Assembly: GCA_027886175.1 (NCBI GenBank)
Contig: JAJNNQ010000024.1
Coordinates: 6,928,001 to 6,992,000 of the forward strand
Direction: 5' to 3'
Source: Phylloscopus collybita
Lineage: Eukaryota; Chordata; Aves; Passeriformes; Phylloscopidae
DNA: 64,000 nt
The notes under the pieces: generated by a model
Told to the model about the DNA's origin: nothing
The model's database searches: none
Seen by the model: the letters and a program-made list of their open reading frames with translations, nothing else
In this document: positions 13,201-24,692 of the stretch, in pieces
Position numbering within the stretch: position 1 is the first letter of the stretch
Layout: each line of letters starts with the position of its first letter
Translations under genes and position numbers: made by a program

Positions 13201-14957
13201 CCACGTCCCCTTTCATTTTCCTGGTCTTAGAGCCAGGCAGGCTCATGCTTTCTGTCATACAGATAATACTTTCTAAACATGTAAATCCTAGACTGCATGC
13301 ATGCTTCATATGCATATCACACAGAGCCCCTTTTTTACCCCCCTGAAGTGAAGGATTTTAACAGTGAAAGGTTCAGAAAAGGCAAGTAAAAAGTCAGTCA
13401 GCCATTCACATAGATATTCAATCCTTTCCTGAGTTCATTTAAAGCCAAATTCAAAGAGAACAGCAGGATCCCAAAATGGTATTTCAGACAAGACATTTTC
13501 AAACAAGACTGTTGTTTGACTTTCAAGCAAAAGACTTTTAGAACTCATTCATCAAAAGATAAACAAACATAAGAGACCTTATCACACAGGTGCAGCAGAT
13601 GTAACAGAAAAAAGGGAAAAAAAAATCACACCTCTGACAAAATGGGAGATAAAAGTAGATAACAAGAAGCAAACAGGGAACCAGATTAAAGTCACTATCT
13701 TGAGACCCTGTTACAACTCAGATCCATTCAGCAGAGATCTACTTCACAGCAAAATCTTCTCTGGCTTTCAGGAGAAATCACAAAGAACCTGCCACACCAA
13801 AACAGATGTTCAGGTAGTAAGTGAATGCTCTACCCTATTATTCTGTCAGGACAGAAGATTTTCAGTGAAACAACAGCAACACAATTTACTTTCACAAGTC
13901 TGATCATGAATGAAGTAAGGGTAGGTCTCAACCTTGCAGGAAAATGGAGAAGAGGAAATGATTGTGAATGTGAAAGCTTCCTAAAATCAAAACCTTGCCT
14001 GTTTAGTGCAAATTCAGATACTTTTGGTCAAATTATAGGCTTAGAAAGCACTCATTTCTCAAGGAAGGAAACTATTAAAAGTCACTAAAAGGGGCAAGTG
14101 GATAAAAGCCACGTGCCTCAGACAGAGTCAGATCACCAGCAGTGGCTTCCTTAGGGGGAATTTCTTGGGCCATTCCTTAGAGAAGACAGACTGGCTCTTC
14201 TAGGGCCTGACCTAGAGAAATTCAGCACTGTTCCCAATTATTCTTGTGGGAGAAGAAAGTTTTGAAGTTAGCAGCATTCAAAAATCAAGAGAAGTTTGGG
14301 AAGCCAGCCCAGGAACATTAGGCTCTCATGAGGAGAAAGTTTTTTCAAGAATGGAGTGTGACAAATTTCTTGCCAATCTACTGCATTAAAAGCCAGAGCT
14401 GTTAGACAGCAACCCAAATGGATTATTCTACTACAGAGATATATTTGAGAAAGTTGTAGATATCAAATGTAGTTAAGTGAGGCCAACTGTTCAATCTGCA
14501 TTGGTTCTTGACCTAAAATTCTGAATTTGGACTTGGTAAGAACGCTCATAGTGCAAACTCCTGTCCTTATTGTCATCAAGTACCAGTGATTTCAGGTGAG
14601 TTCCAGCAAGAAACACTGCTAAGTATCATAAATAATATTATGGCTCTGTAGGAAAGACTTGCCTTAGGTTTTGAAGAGTGATGGATTCTACTACATGACT
14701 AATACAGATCCACTGGGAAGTATGATAGATATGGGACCTTATTTCACCACCCTTCCAAGGGACATATCCTTCCTAGTCAACTCAGGATGCAATAAATCAT
14801 CTATATCCATTTCAAAGCTCTGTTTGGGACCTAGTCTGTGGAAACGGCCAGCATGACAAGTAACAATTAATTCTAACAATAAAAATCATCTTTTTATTGG
14901 CCTTGCAGAGAAAAAGGTATCAGTTGATTTACCACTGATTGGGAAAACCCTCTCAGG
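10229..14957. other. Non-coding stretch, several unique blocks
   Basis: No gene supported. Poly-A near 10719-10735 and a T-rich patch at 11505-11553 (where frames of up to 111 codons are spurious). The blocks 10865-11060 and 12035-12340 are non-repetitive, the second with a run of GC-richer sequence. 13055-13240 begins with a GTGCTGGTTTAATGACAG-like stretch faintly resembling the start of some avian ERVL LTRs, but I could not confirm ends or a duplication. Confidence 0.5.
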
Positions 14958-15068
14958 GAAAACAACAACAACCACCAAAAAAACCCAACAACAACAACAA
15001 AACCCCAACAAAACCCAAACAAAATACAAACAAACAAAACCAAAACAAACAAACAAACAAACAAACAG
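14958..15068. repeat. (AAC)n / (CAAA)n low-complexity tract
   Basis: About 110 bp of almost pure A and C on plus: AAC trinucleotides, then CCCAAAC units, then about six CAAA tetranucleotides at the right end. Long K/N/Q/P frames on plus and V/F/C/L frames on minus here are artefacts of composition. Confidence 0.9.
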
Positions 15069-17764
15069 GAAAATCATCCAACTTGATAATATATTTTGGG
15101 GGTAGGTTTTGGGTGATTGTTCTTCTGCTGATTCCCTCCCAGGGAGATCATGTGTACTCTTCCTCAAGACATGTTTACCCTATTCATATTGTGTCAGGAT
15201 TCCCTACTGAAAATTACTATAAAAAAAACATGTAATTGATCACTTATTTGAGAGCAGGAGGTACAAGTACCTCTGAAATTATGTCATCTCCTAGTGTTTA
15301 AACTGCCAGTGACAGGGTTCAGGGGCTACAGTGATGCCAAGAGGCATCAGAGGGATTCAGCAGGAGCATAACGCAGCGACACGATGGAAGAAGCTGTCAC
15401 AGCAGGAGGAACAACAAACAGAGACACAGGCAGAGGCAATTCTTCTGTGGTCAGCAGTTCCACTAGGACTATGCCAAAAGCAGTGAAAATTTCCTGTAGG
15501 AACAAATCAAGCACCTTCAACAGCTGCCCACAAGGTACCTTTGGAGTGTGCAGCCAACAGACAATAGCAAAGGCATGGGTAAAAGTGTGTCAGGAACTTA
15601 ATCTGGCAAAGTTTTACCCAATCAGACATAGTTCCAGTGAAGTAAACCTGCTTATTCTTGTCCTTTAAGTTAAACATCTGCATAAATTCGTGCATGTTAA
15701 AGATCAGAATCTAAATTGTTAGAATCAGCCATACTGCATCTGTATTTTCAATTAAATCTGTTTTAGAGGGATTTGTCACCCCTGGATAATTTATCCCTGA
15801 GTAAACCCTGGGGCAACTCAGGAATTCACCAGGCCAGAGAACAAAAACTGTACTCGTATGTATGGCAGTGTCACAGAAAACAATCCTGTTCAGTTTTAGA
15901 ACAACACTGTCACTCCCTGCCAAGGCAGCTGAAATGGAGCAAATTCTTTTCCAGAAAAAATCTTCTGAAAATAATTTTATAAATTGGCTCAAGAAGTACA
16001 TTAAGTAGTGACTTTTGATAAAATGATTCACTAAATAGAGCAGAACAGATACTGAAACTACAAAAGTTAGCAGATTCTGTTCAGGTAGCTGAGAACCATT
16101 TCTCCCTTCAGCTCTTAGCAGTGCCCTTTCTGTAATATAAAATCCAATATTCTCATATGGTAAATCTGCTGATTGTTTAAAAGGATAACAGAATAGAGGC
16201 CTCTTTCAATAAACAAGATGCAACATATCTGTCTTATCTCAAATAGAACCCCCGTGTTAAGCAGATATTAACAGGCAACTGCATTTTAATTTTATGTATT
16301 TAAAGCACATGTTTTACATATCTCATAGTTGAACTTCCTTTTTCCTTCCTTCATCTTTAAAACAGCTTACAGATACATGAACATGTCTTCCAAGTGAAAG
16401 GATCACTTGAAAGTCCCAGATATTTTCCCCTTCCAGTACTATCATAGGTGATAAATTACAACAAATTGCAAGCCTAACAAAACAACACTTTAAACTGTAT
16501 TGTCATATTTATTATAAAGTTCCTGGTTCATTGCATTTTGGCATTTTATACAACTGGTTCTGACAGTGATTAACATGGTTTGGGCTTCTGCTGTTTCACC
16601 CAAGAGAAATAAAACACCAAAATCTCTGCAGGTGTGTAATGGGCCAGGGATTCACAATCTGTTCTGCAAAGTCAGACTTCAAAGACTTCAAAAACAAAAA
16701 TACTAAAGTTGGCATTGCCTCTGTAATCATTTAAAGCTTTTTTGCATATTTCAAGGAATTTTAATTTCAATGTTTTAATCAGCAGTGTTATTCAACAGTT
16801 TTCTGCAACAATTTAACCAATTGCATGACAAATTCTCCATTAGCTGAGACTCACAAACATACCAAGGAGTAAATCTGAGACTTAATAACAGAGCAGCCTA
16901 AATTATTAAGTACTTACTTGAGCTTGAAAAGGGGCTTTCACTTATTTGAAGTACACTGTACAATTTATCTGATGCATATGCGTGCTTAGAATTATACAGT
17001 AATTACAAAACAGCAATCACACAGTTGCACCTGCAGTACAGGAGCCTCAGGACAACATCCTAATTGTTTCTGTGATTACCTGTCTAAAAGTAGCACAGAA
17101 CATACTGAAGAAAAGGTAAAGTTCAGGTTACAATTTCAAGTTCTTTACAACTGAAAAAAAGAACCAGAGAGAAACCCCAAAATAATACTTATTTCTATGA
17201 GTGATAACAGAAAGTCTATCTTACATGTTATAGAAATTTCAAAAACTTTTTTCATGATTAAATATCTCTTTTAAGAAGTGAGGAAGACAATCACTCAGTA
17301 TGTTTCTTTGTGGTTTGTTTTTCCTTTAAAGTCTATTCCCTTATATAAAATACAATGTATTTTAAAAGCACTTTGAGAACGTTTTGCTCCCTACCCAAGT
17401 GGTATTTTCCTTGAACTTTGGCATTTAGTTTGAAATTTCAACTTCAAAAGTACAGCTTCTTAACTATGGGACTAAATATTTTGATCTTAAAAGAAGACTG
17501 AAGTAGTACTGTAAACATTTCCATTTCCCCTTGGAAATTATAAACTTAATTTCGATGTTCACTTATAAACCTGATATTCACAGCTTCAAAATACTCATCA
17601 GAACAAAATGAGTAATTGCAATATAGCAATATGCAATATAACATAAAACTATGGAAAACACACCATTTTGCTGAAGGCTCAGTCAAAACCACTGTTCTAG
17701 AGCAAAAATAAAATCATCCTTCTGATGATAATTAAATAACATTATCACAAAGATAAAAGCATAA
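15069..17764. other. Non-coding stretch, nothing certain
   Basis: Unique-looking DNA. A moderately GC-rich part (about 15290-15560) carries open frames of 60-100 codons with no domain. The block 16900-17030 contains clustered TAATTA and ATGCATATGC-type motifs. No repeat family recognised. Confidence 0.5.
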
Positions 17765-18211
17765 TCCCAAAACTGAGCGAAGTCCTGGGAAGCCTGCCAG
17801 GCCCTGTGAGAGAGCTGGGTTTGATCAGCCTTGAGATAAGAAGGCTTAGAGGAGACCTTGGCACCATGTTCCAAGAGTGCCGAGACGGAAAGAGAAAAGA
17901 AGATGGAAAACTCCCATCTTCCAAAGAGAAGATGGAAACTCCCTTTGCACAGGGAGTCCCATGGAGAAGATGAAGGGTTATGGGCCTGAGTTACTTCTGG
18001 GGAGATTCCAGTTGGGCACAAGAGGTTAATTATTCAAAAAGAGTCCAATCAGCTACTGCAAAAAAAATCTCCCCAGGGAAATGCTGGATTCCCCAACGCC
18101 AAAGCCTTAAAATCCAGCTGGACGAGGGGCTGGGCCAACGTGTCTAGACAGAGCTTTTGCCAAGAAACACTGGAGCAGATGATGCTCCAAGTCTGGTGTT
18201 CTGTGATTCTG
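17765..18211 (+). mobile_element. CR1 LINE 3' fragment, longer copy
   Basis: Diverged, 5'-truncated CR1 in plus orientation. Landmarks remembered from the family: GAGCTGGGTTTGATCAGCCT near 17813, AGGAGACCTTGGCACC near 17850, the CAGTTGGGCACAAGAGG block near 18009, the CTCCCCAGGGAAATGCTGGATTCCCC-like block near 18070-18096, the GTGTCTAGACAGAGCTTTTGCC-like block near 18140, and the 3' terminal repeat TTCTGTGATTCTG ending at 18211. No open reverse transcriptase frame remains. An internal short duplication at 17896-17943 is listed separately. Confidence 0.85.
17896..17943. repeat. Two-copy local duplication inside CR1
   Basis: AAAGAAGATGGAAAACTCCC (17896-17915) is followed about 28 bp later by AAAGAGAAGATGGAAACTCCC (17923-17943). 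The next bases form a small hairpin (ACTCCCT ... AGGGAGT, 17938-17957). This is not part of the CR1 text I know, so it probably arose after insertion. Confidence 0.65.
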
Positions 18212-18239
18212 AGATTATCAGAAGGAATAAGCCAAACAA

Positions 18240-18530
18240 ATCGACCATGAGAGGGAGGTTAGCAGGACTGTGTGATCTTTAGCGTTGTTCTTTACTAGAT
18301 GAGCTCTGACTAAGCAAAGGGTCCATTAGAAGTCTTTTTAATTGCAAAGCTGCTGATGATTTAATAATTAGGTTTGAGTGAGACATGCAGAGGAGCATCA
18401 CCCTGTCTGCTGTTCCTGGCTCCTGACTTGGCTGAGCAATGGATTGCTGCCTTCTGAACGCCTCTACCTCTCTCTTTATTTCCATCAGCTTCAGAAGCAC
18501 TGCACCTCTGAACAAAAAAAAGCCACACCT
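18240..18530. promoter_or_regulatory. Candidate conserved non-coding block
   Basis: About 290 bp of non-repetitive sequence just downstream of the CR1 copy. It has closely spaced homeodomain-type cores (TTTTTAATTGC near 18337, TTTAATAATTAGG near 18360) and balanced base composition, unlike the flanking AT-rich filler. Short overlapping open frames on both strands show no domain. This is inference from texture and motifs only. Confidence 0.25.
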
Positions 18531-19705
18531 GACTCTTTATTAAGGATTCCATATTTTTTTAAAATTCTTCTTTAAAATTGTAGGACTTTGGTGCTCTACG
18601 TGAATTCTAATGCTGTCAGTCTGAAGGAATTTAAGAGATAGCCAAGTAACAAAAGCCATTTTATTTGCTACTCTTGGAAACCCACAAACTTCACATAAAA
18701 CTGCTGCAATTACACTTCACGCAAGGATTTAATTAATGCTAAGGAAATAGCACAGTTAAAATACAGCACTAAACATGGCTGAAACAAAAGTAATTAAGCT
18801 ATAGAGAGACACTAAAATTCATAAAAAGGCACAGTAAAACCACAGCATAATAGGAAAAAAGGTAAAAGTCATGTTCTACAGAAGAAATGGCATTTGAAAA
18901 AGAAAATCTGCCTAATAAGATTTCTCAGCCTTTCACAAGGAAAAAGACTGCACAGGTGCCTCACAATGGCAATTTCTTAGAAACTCCAAATAAAAACTTT
19001 GAAGTCCTTTCTTCCAAAGAAACCTCACCCATCCACCCTGTTAGACAACAGCTGGAAAAGTAATATGCACGTGACTTTTAAAAAGTATATTTTCAATATA
19101 CCATCATGTGCTGACTTTGTTCTGACCACAGATAGTTCATAACCCTCCTAGGACTGCTCTGGCAGCCATCATTTGCCATTATTTTTGATGCTGACAAAAA
19201 CACAACTTTAATATATGGCCTCAACTCTATTGCCTGGCCTCTGGTGTGGCTGTATTAGAGAGCCCAGAGGCAGAGCAGACAAAATCAGGATGTGAAAAGT
19301 TGTTGTGCACCAACAAAGGAGAGTAAAATAATGATTTAATATAACAAAACACAGAGGACAACCCCAGGTGATGTCTGCCTTTAACATGTCCTGTTCTGAC
19401 ACACAGCCTACTTGGAGAAGTAGTAAATAAATGGGCAAAGTACTTCAAAAGTGAGTTATTTAAATCTGGACAGCAGAAATTAACAACCATAACTCATTAG
19501 AATATTCAAGTGTCACAGATTCAAACATTAGAGAAGGCAAAACACAACAAAAATATGCTAATCTTCCCCCGCTAAATAACAAATATTATTAGCATAATTA
19601 TCAGCTAAGCGTGTGTGGCAAAACATTAACTTCTTTCCTTAATACTCATGAAGTTATGAGAGATGCAGGGGCTCAATAAGGGAAAACACAGGTCATTCAT
19701 AGCAG
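18531..19705. other. Non-coding stretch with one octamer-like block
   Basis: AT-rich unique DNA. Around 19550-19625 there is an ATATGCTAATC octamer-like site, a TATTAGCATAATTATC block and a small CpG-containing patch, which could be a short enhancer element. Frames on minus at 19208-19490 have no recognisable product. Confidence 0.45.
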
Positions 19706-19768
19706 GTTTGGGTTTGGCTTTTGGCTTGTTTTTTGGTGGTTTTTTTTGTTTGTTTGTTTTTCTTTTTT
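19706..19768. repeat. G/T-only low-complexity tract
   Basis: Plus strand almost all G and T, in TTTGG and TTTG units, ending in TTTTTCTTTTTT. Same style as 1485-1597. Confidence 0.85.
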
Positions 19769-22700
19769 AATCATCAGGCATCCAACCAAAGAACATAATG
19801 TTATGCTTCCTTCCACTACACATATTACACAATTGAAAAGTGAAAGGCAACCTTTAAATTTGTCTGTGCTTTCCAGACTTGCAGTCTCCTAATTCCAGGC
19901 CTGTAGCCCTATCAGTTTCTCTCTAAATTATAATAAACATAGCATACAATGAGGATGTTAATTTTTCACATTAATTCAAATGCTGTAATAAAGTATTACC
20001 ATGTCTCCTTGATATGGATGTTCCGTGATATTATTCCTATGATTATTAATTCCTTTGGCATACACCCAGAACTATTTATACTGTATATAAATTAATAAAA
20101 TTATGCATCTAGCAGTTAGTTGAAGTCACTCATTCCAGTTTCTGTTAATTAATAATGTGGCTGTCATGTTAAATCAGAGGATTTGTGCTAAAAAAAAATA
20201 AATGTTTAACTATTGTCTATCAAACTCTAAAAATGCTAATCAATACTGTTAGCCTGAAGAAACTTTTGGCCTTACCTGGCATCACTTCTCCCAAATAGTT
20301 ATTTTGTTTTGCCTCAAGAACTTTCCCTGCAATGCTTTGTTTTCAGAGGAAACAAGAAGCTGGGGAGAGCAAAGAATTAATGTAGAAAAATGGCTGTTTA
20401 GTATATGTTAAATAATGATATTGAGTAATGTAAAACTAAGACTGCAGATCCAAGAGACTCCTAACTATCCAAAGGCTATAAAGATTCTTGTCTGATAATG
20501 ACTCATGTTCCTGAAAGTTTCATTTTGACAGATATCTGTGGGATTTTCCATTGATGCCAGCCTACTGAGAGAAGACAAGGTCTGGATGTGCAGCTTCCCT
20601 AAATGTTCTGATTACAAATGCTTTCCATGTTAAATTTTGGAATGAAAAATAAACATAGCTTAGCACTACAATATGTGCTGTATTGCATTTTGAGATGCAA
20701 ACAGTAGAATCCCTTCTCTGCAAGTAGCACAATTATTTCATAGCAAACAGAAATGTTAAAGCTCACTGTGAATGTCAGCCATTCAGCTGATTTAATTCTG
20801 TCAAGACCTGCAGGTTACTGTGTACCCCACATTTCTTACAGTTAAAATTTCCTTCCTATGCAAAACTGATTTAAGATATATTTTATAAGCTTAAAAATCT
20901 TACCCCACAAAAGACACAAACTTGCCCCCACTCAAAAAAAAAAAAAAAACCAAACACCCTAAACAGCAAACCCCCACAGAAAATTAATTATCAGGTTACG
21001 GGGCATAGGTTGAGTGGGTGTAGTTTGAAACTAGAATGGTCCAAGTACTGAATTTTATTTTATAAAGATAGCTACTAAAAGGGGAGACATTTTTTCTCTG
21101 ATGCAAAAATTCTCTCTGTATACCCTGCTAATTCTACAAAGTGGCTAATCTTGGTTTAAAAATTATGAAATTTCATTTCAGAAATAACCTTTACATTAAA
21201 AAAAAATGTACATAGAAAAAAAGATTCCTCCTGAGTTCTCTTACAGATAACACTACTGGCATAATTAGATATATTATCATATACCCTTCTGTTAGAGTTA
21301 CATCTTATTGCAGTTCAGTGGTGCTGATTTTAGTACCCCACATGAAAAACCTGGGAACCACACGCTACCAGATGATGCTGGCGATGACAACTGATGGGGC
21401 ACTCAGAGCAGTAACCACACCACTTCCTGCTGGTATTTTGTCCCTCTGCTAGCTCTCAAATTTTAAAATAGCTGAACTCCAAGAGAGTGCCTTGAAACTC
21501 TGAAGCAGGCACCCAATTAATTACTCTGATCATGCAAGCACAGAGAAAGTTGTCAGCTAAAACAAGACAAAGCTGCTCCATCCGGGAGCCAGAGCAAGCA
21601 ACTCCTTGCCAAGCAAACCCAGTGGCCAAAGCCTGTGTAGTGCCCTGTCAGTGCTGCCCAGACACCTCATCAGGCAGGAGTGAAGCCCAGGGTCAGCTGA
21701 ATTATGAATTTCAGACAAAAACCAGCTGTGGTGGCTCTGGCACATTTTGATTCTGCCCGTGACACCACGGCAGCACAGCGGGTTTAACGGGAGGACGCAG
21801 CGAGCTCAGAACCATCCCAGAAATCCCATCAGGAGGAGCTGACCTGAGGCTACTGCAGCCCCACAGAAACAATCTTTAACCTGACTCAACAAGCATTCAG
21901 GATTTTCTCCTTGATGTTTCCTAGCAGACGCTCTTATGTAGCTTGACCTGTAGGATATGAGGGAGGAAAAGAGCAAACACACAAAAAAGAAAACAGGAGG
22001 CAGAGAAGACAGAGTATAAAAAGTGTCCAACAGATTTTATGAGTTCGTCATTTAAAATTGCTCTGTACTATTTTTTATAAGCAAACTTGAGGAACAGAAA
22101 GAATGGAGCCTGAACATGCTATTTCCTAACGGTCTACAACCAGAAGAAAATGCACAAACTATTTCTTTGTTGAACAAAACAGCACCAATGCTTTAATTGT
22201 AGCAAGAGCCACAAATGTTCATGATTCATCTTTAGGAGACTAGAGGGCAGCCACAAGACTAAAACATCATTTTGAAATGCTTCTCAGTACTTTACCATAG
22301 ACAGGAAATGTTGGGATGAAACCTGATTAGGATTTATATTTCTTTTCCAACTTTAATCTTCCTGGAGTTTAGAGAGGCTGTTCTATAGCCCTGAAATTCC
22401 ACATATTTTTTCTTAACACCTTTCATTTTTGTCTATCCCAGCAATGCCCTTTCTATCTCTGCTAAATCTCAAAAAAACAATGACCAGTGCATGCATTGGT
22501 CACAGAGAGAATGAGAATTCATAAAAAACATGGTGATGTTATGAGAAAAAAAAAAAAAATCAGCCTCAACAATTCAATGCTGTTCTGACTATTCAGGTTC
22601 ATAGATGTGTTACAGAAACACAGATTCTGTTTATAATGTTAGAGCATGTAAAATGTTTATTTATCCTATAGTCTATTTATGCTTTCTCTGTGTGTCAGCT

Positions 22701-24602
22701 TAATCCTCAGGAAACTTTTACATAACCCTTATGCTTATAAAACAATATATAAATAAACAGTAACACCTGGGAAGCAATGACATAACAGACTTGGGAAGCT
22801 CAACTGAATAAAATTAAGAATATGACAAAAATCCTCTGTTTCTTCACTTAATCTAAGATTTCCCCCCACACACAACCCCCAACCAACTGGCTTTCTAATA
22901 TTGTCATATTATTTCTTTCCCTAATTCTAATGCTGTATATACACAGATTCTTAATTTCTTAAGATCACCCAAACTATCAAACAGTGGCAGTTCAGAAGAA
23001 AAGAAACAATTGGATCATTCTTCCCAGAACAAGTTCTAGTTCCTTGTAAAGAAGATCCTTCCCCACCATAACTGAAGATTTCCAAAAGCCTGTAGTTTGC
23101 CATTTTTGTCAATCTAGTGATGTCTGGTTTTTTATAACTCCTGACACCAAAAATTTATTGCATTACATAATTGATAACAGCAAAAAAACCCCCAAAAAAT
23201 CACCCACATTGTGCATGTCTGGTATAAAAACTTTAACTATAAATATTTCACAGCTCATTCTCATTAAAAAGTAAAAATATTTCTCATCCATTTCTTATGT
23301 GCATTTGGGCATGTAACATGTATTTTTGAAAGCACTGTCTGAAAAATAAAAATTAAAAAACCCCAAGCCTTTCAAAATGGGGTTGAAATACATTGCATCA
23401 AACACAACAGCAGCCAAAAAAATTACAAATCTTACAAAAATATATTTGCTTATTAAAAAATTAAAATTCAGTTTTAAACCCAGCTGAAAGAAAAAAAAAA
23501 AATTACTGTAATGGAAGAGAGAGATTACCGGTTAATTTAATGCCTCTTCACATGATGATAAATGTATAATGCTCTCTCTTTTAGATGATACAAACAGAGA
23601 CCTGAGAGAAATAAAGAACTGTTTTTGTCTTATTCCCTCAGCTTACAAAATAGTTTATCCTTAAAAGCGAAAAGAACCTGAATATATTGGGGTTTGGTTT
23701 CCAGGTTTGTTTTTTTTAAACATAGATCTCACCAACTTCACGAACATGAAATCAACAGAAGAACAGAATTTCAAAACCACTGGATTTCATGATTGATTTA
23801 ACTAGCAGTAAAATTACTTGCAATTTCATGTAACACATCTCAGCCTGTCTTTAAACTCATTTTCTGCCAACACTTTTGCAGGAGAATAATTCAATTGATC
23901 CAAGGCTGAGAACATCTCAACCAAGTCTCCAACACCCCAAAACACACAAAAGCAATGCAGCATCTTAGCCTCACCTCATCTCCCACTCAATGACCACCAC
24001 TGAACCAAATAAAAAATTCATCACTCCCACCATCTCCTCCAGAACTCCACATCATGATACTTATATGTCAAAAAGGGTATGTCTGTAATTTGTACTTCAT
24101 AACATATACTTTATAATACATTTAATTTTATAATTGGACATTTTATGCATCATACATCGGGAAAAGAACACGCCACGGCACTTATGAGCCTTGGCTCTTG
24201 AAATTAATTGGTTCTGTACCAAGAGTTTAGTATCTCAATAGCTATAAATAGCATCTTGTTGGCATGACTATCAAGTCAAACCATACCATGTAAGTTAATA
24301 TTAAAAAAAAAAAAAATTATGGAGCCTAAATTCTGTATCTTGTACTTTGGACAGTAAATTAACTTCCCTCCTCTTTAGGTTGAAACTTAATTCAGATCCA
24401 AGAATGAATCCCATCCTTCTGTACGAAATTAACTCAAAATTATTTTTCAACAGAATAACCAGTAGGAAACATCTCTGTCTTTGCAACAGTGATTTCAGAA
24501 AAAATGACTGAAGACATTCTCAAGCTGCATTTGAGTTCCATATTTAAAAGGAAAATTAATTAGTACTTTATGCAACCATAACACCAACTGTTTTGACTTT
24601 GC
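19769..24602. other. Non-coding stretch, AT-rich
   Basis: No gene or transposon recognised. 20010-20160 is very AT-rich with repeated ATTAATT cores. Poly-A near 20934-20949, 22546-22558 and 24302-24314. 21340-21830 is more GC-rich with 60-70 codon frames on both strands and no domain. 23520-23640 has GATTACCGGTTAATTTAATG and a CTCTCTCTTTTAG polypyrimidine-AG that looks like a splice acceptor, but the frames behind it close quickly. Confidence 0.5.
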
Positions 24603-24692
24603 TTGTTTTTCTTTTCTTTTTTTTTTTTTTTTTATTGTTTGCTTGGGTGGGGTTTTTGTTTGTTTGTTTGTTTGTTTTGTTGGGTTTTTTTT
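24603..24692. repeat. Poly-T and (TTTG)n tract
   Basis: Begins as a T-rich run (about 20 T near 24617-24633), then GGGTGGGG, then five or more GTTT units. Low complexity. Confidence 0.9.

Noticed and set aside
13055..13240. GTGCTGGTTTAATGACAG reminiscent of an avian ERVL LTR start
   Set aside because: Similarity covers only about ten bases, and I found no matching end or target duplication.
15290..15382. GCAGCGACA string ending at 15382, like the GCGACA terminus of the two LTRs
   Set aside because: No TG start preceded by the expected six-base duplication (CGATGG) was found upstream.
23560..23700. CTCTCTCTTTTAG polypyrimidine-AG that could be a splice acceptor
   Set aside because: One frame behind it stays open only about 25 codons and ends in a stop with no donor; the others close sooner. 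No recognisable product.
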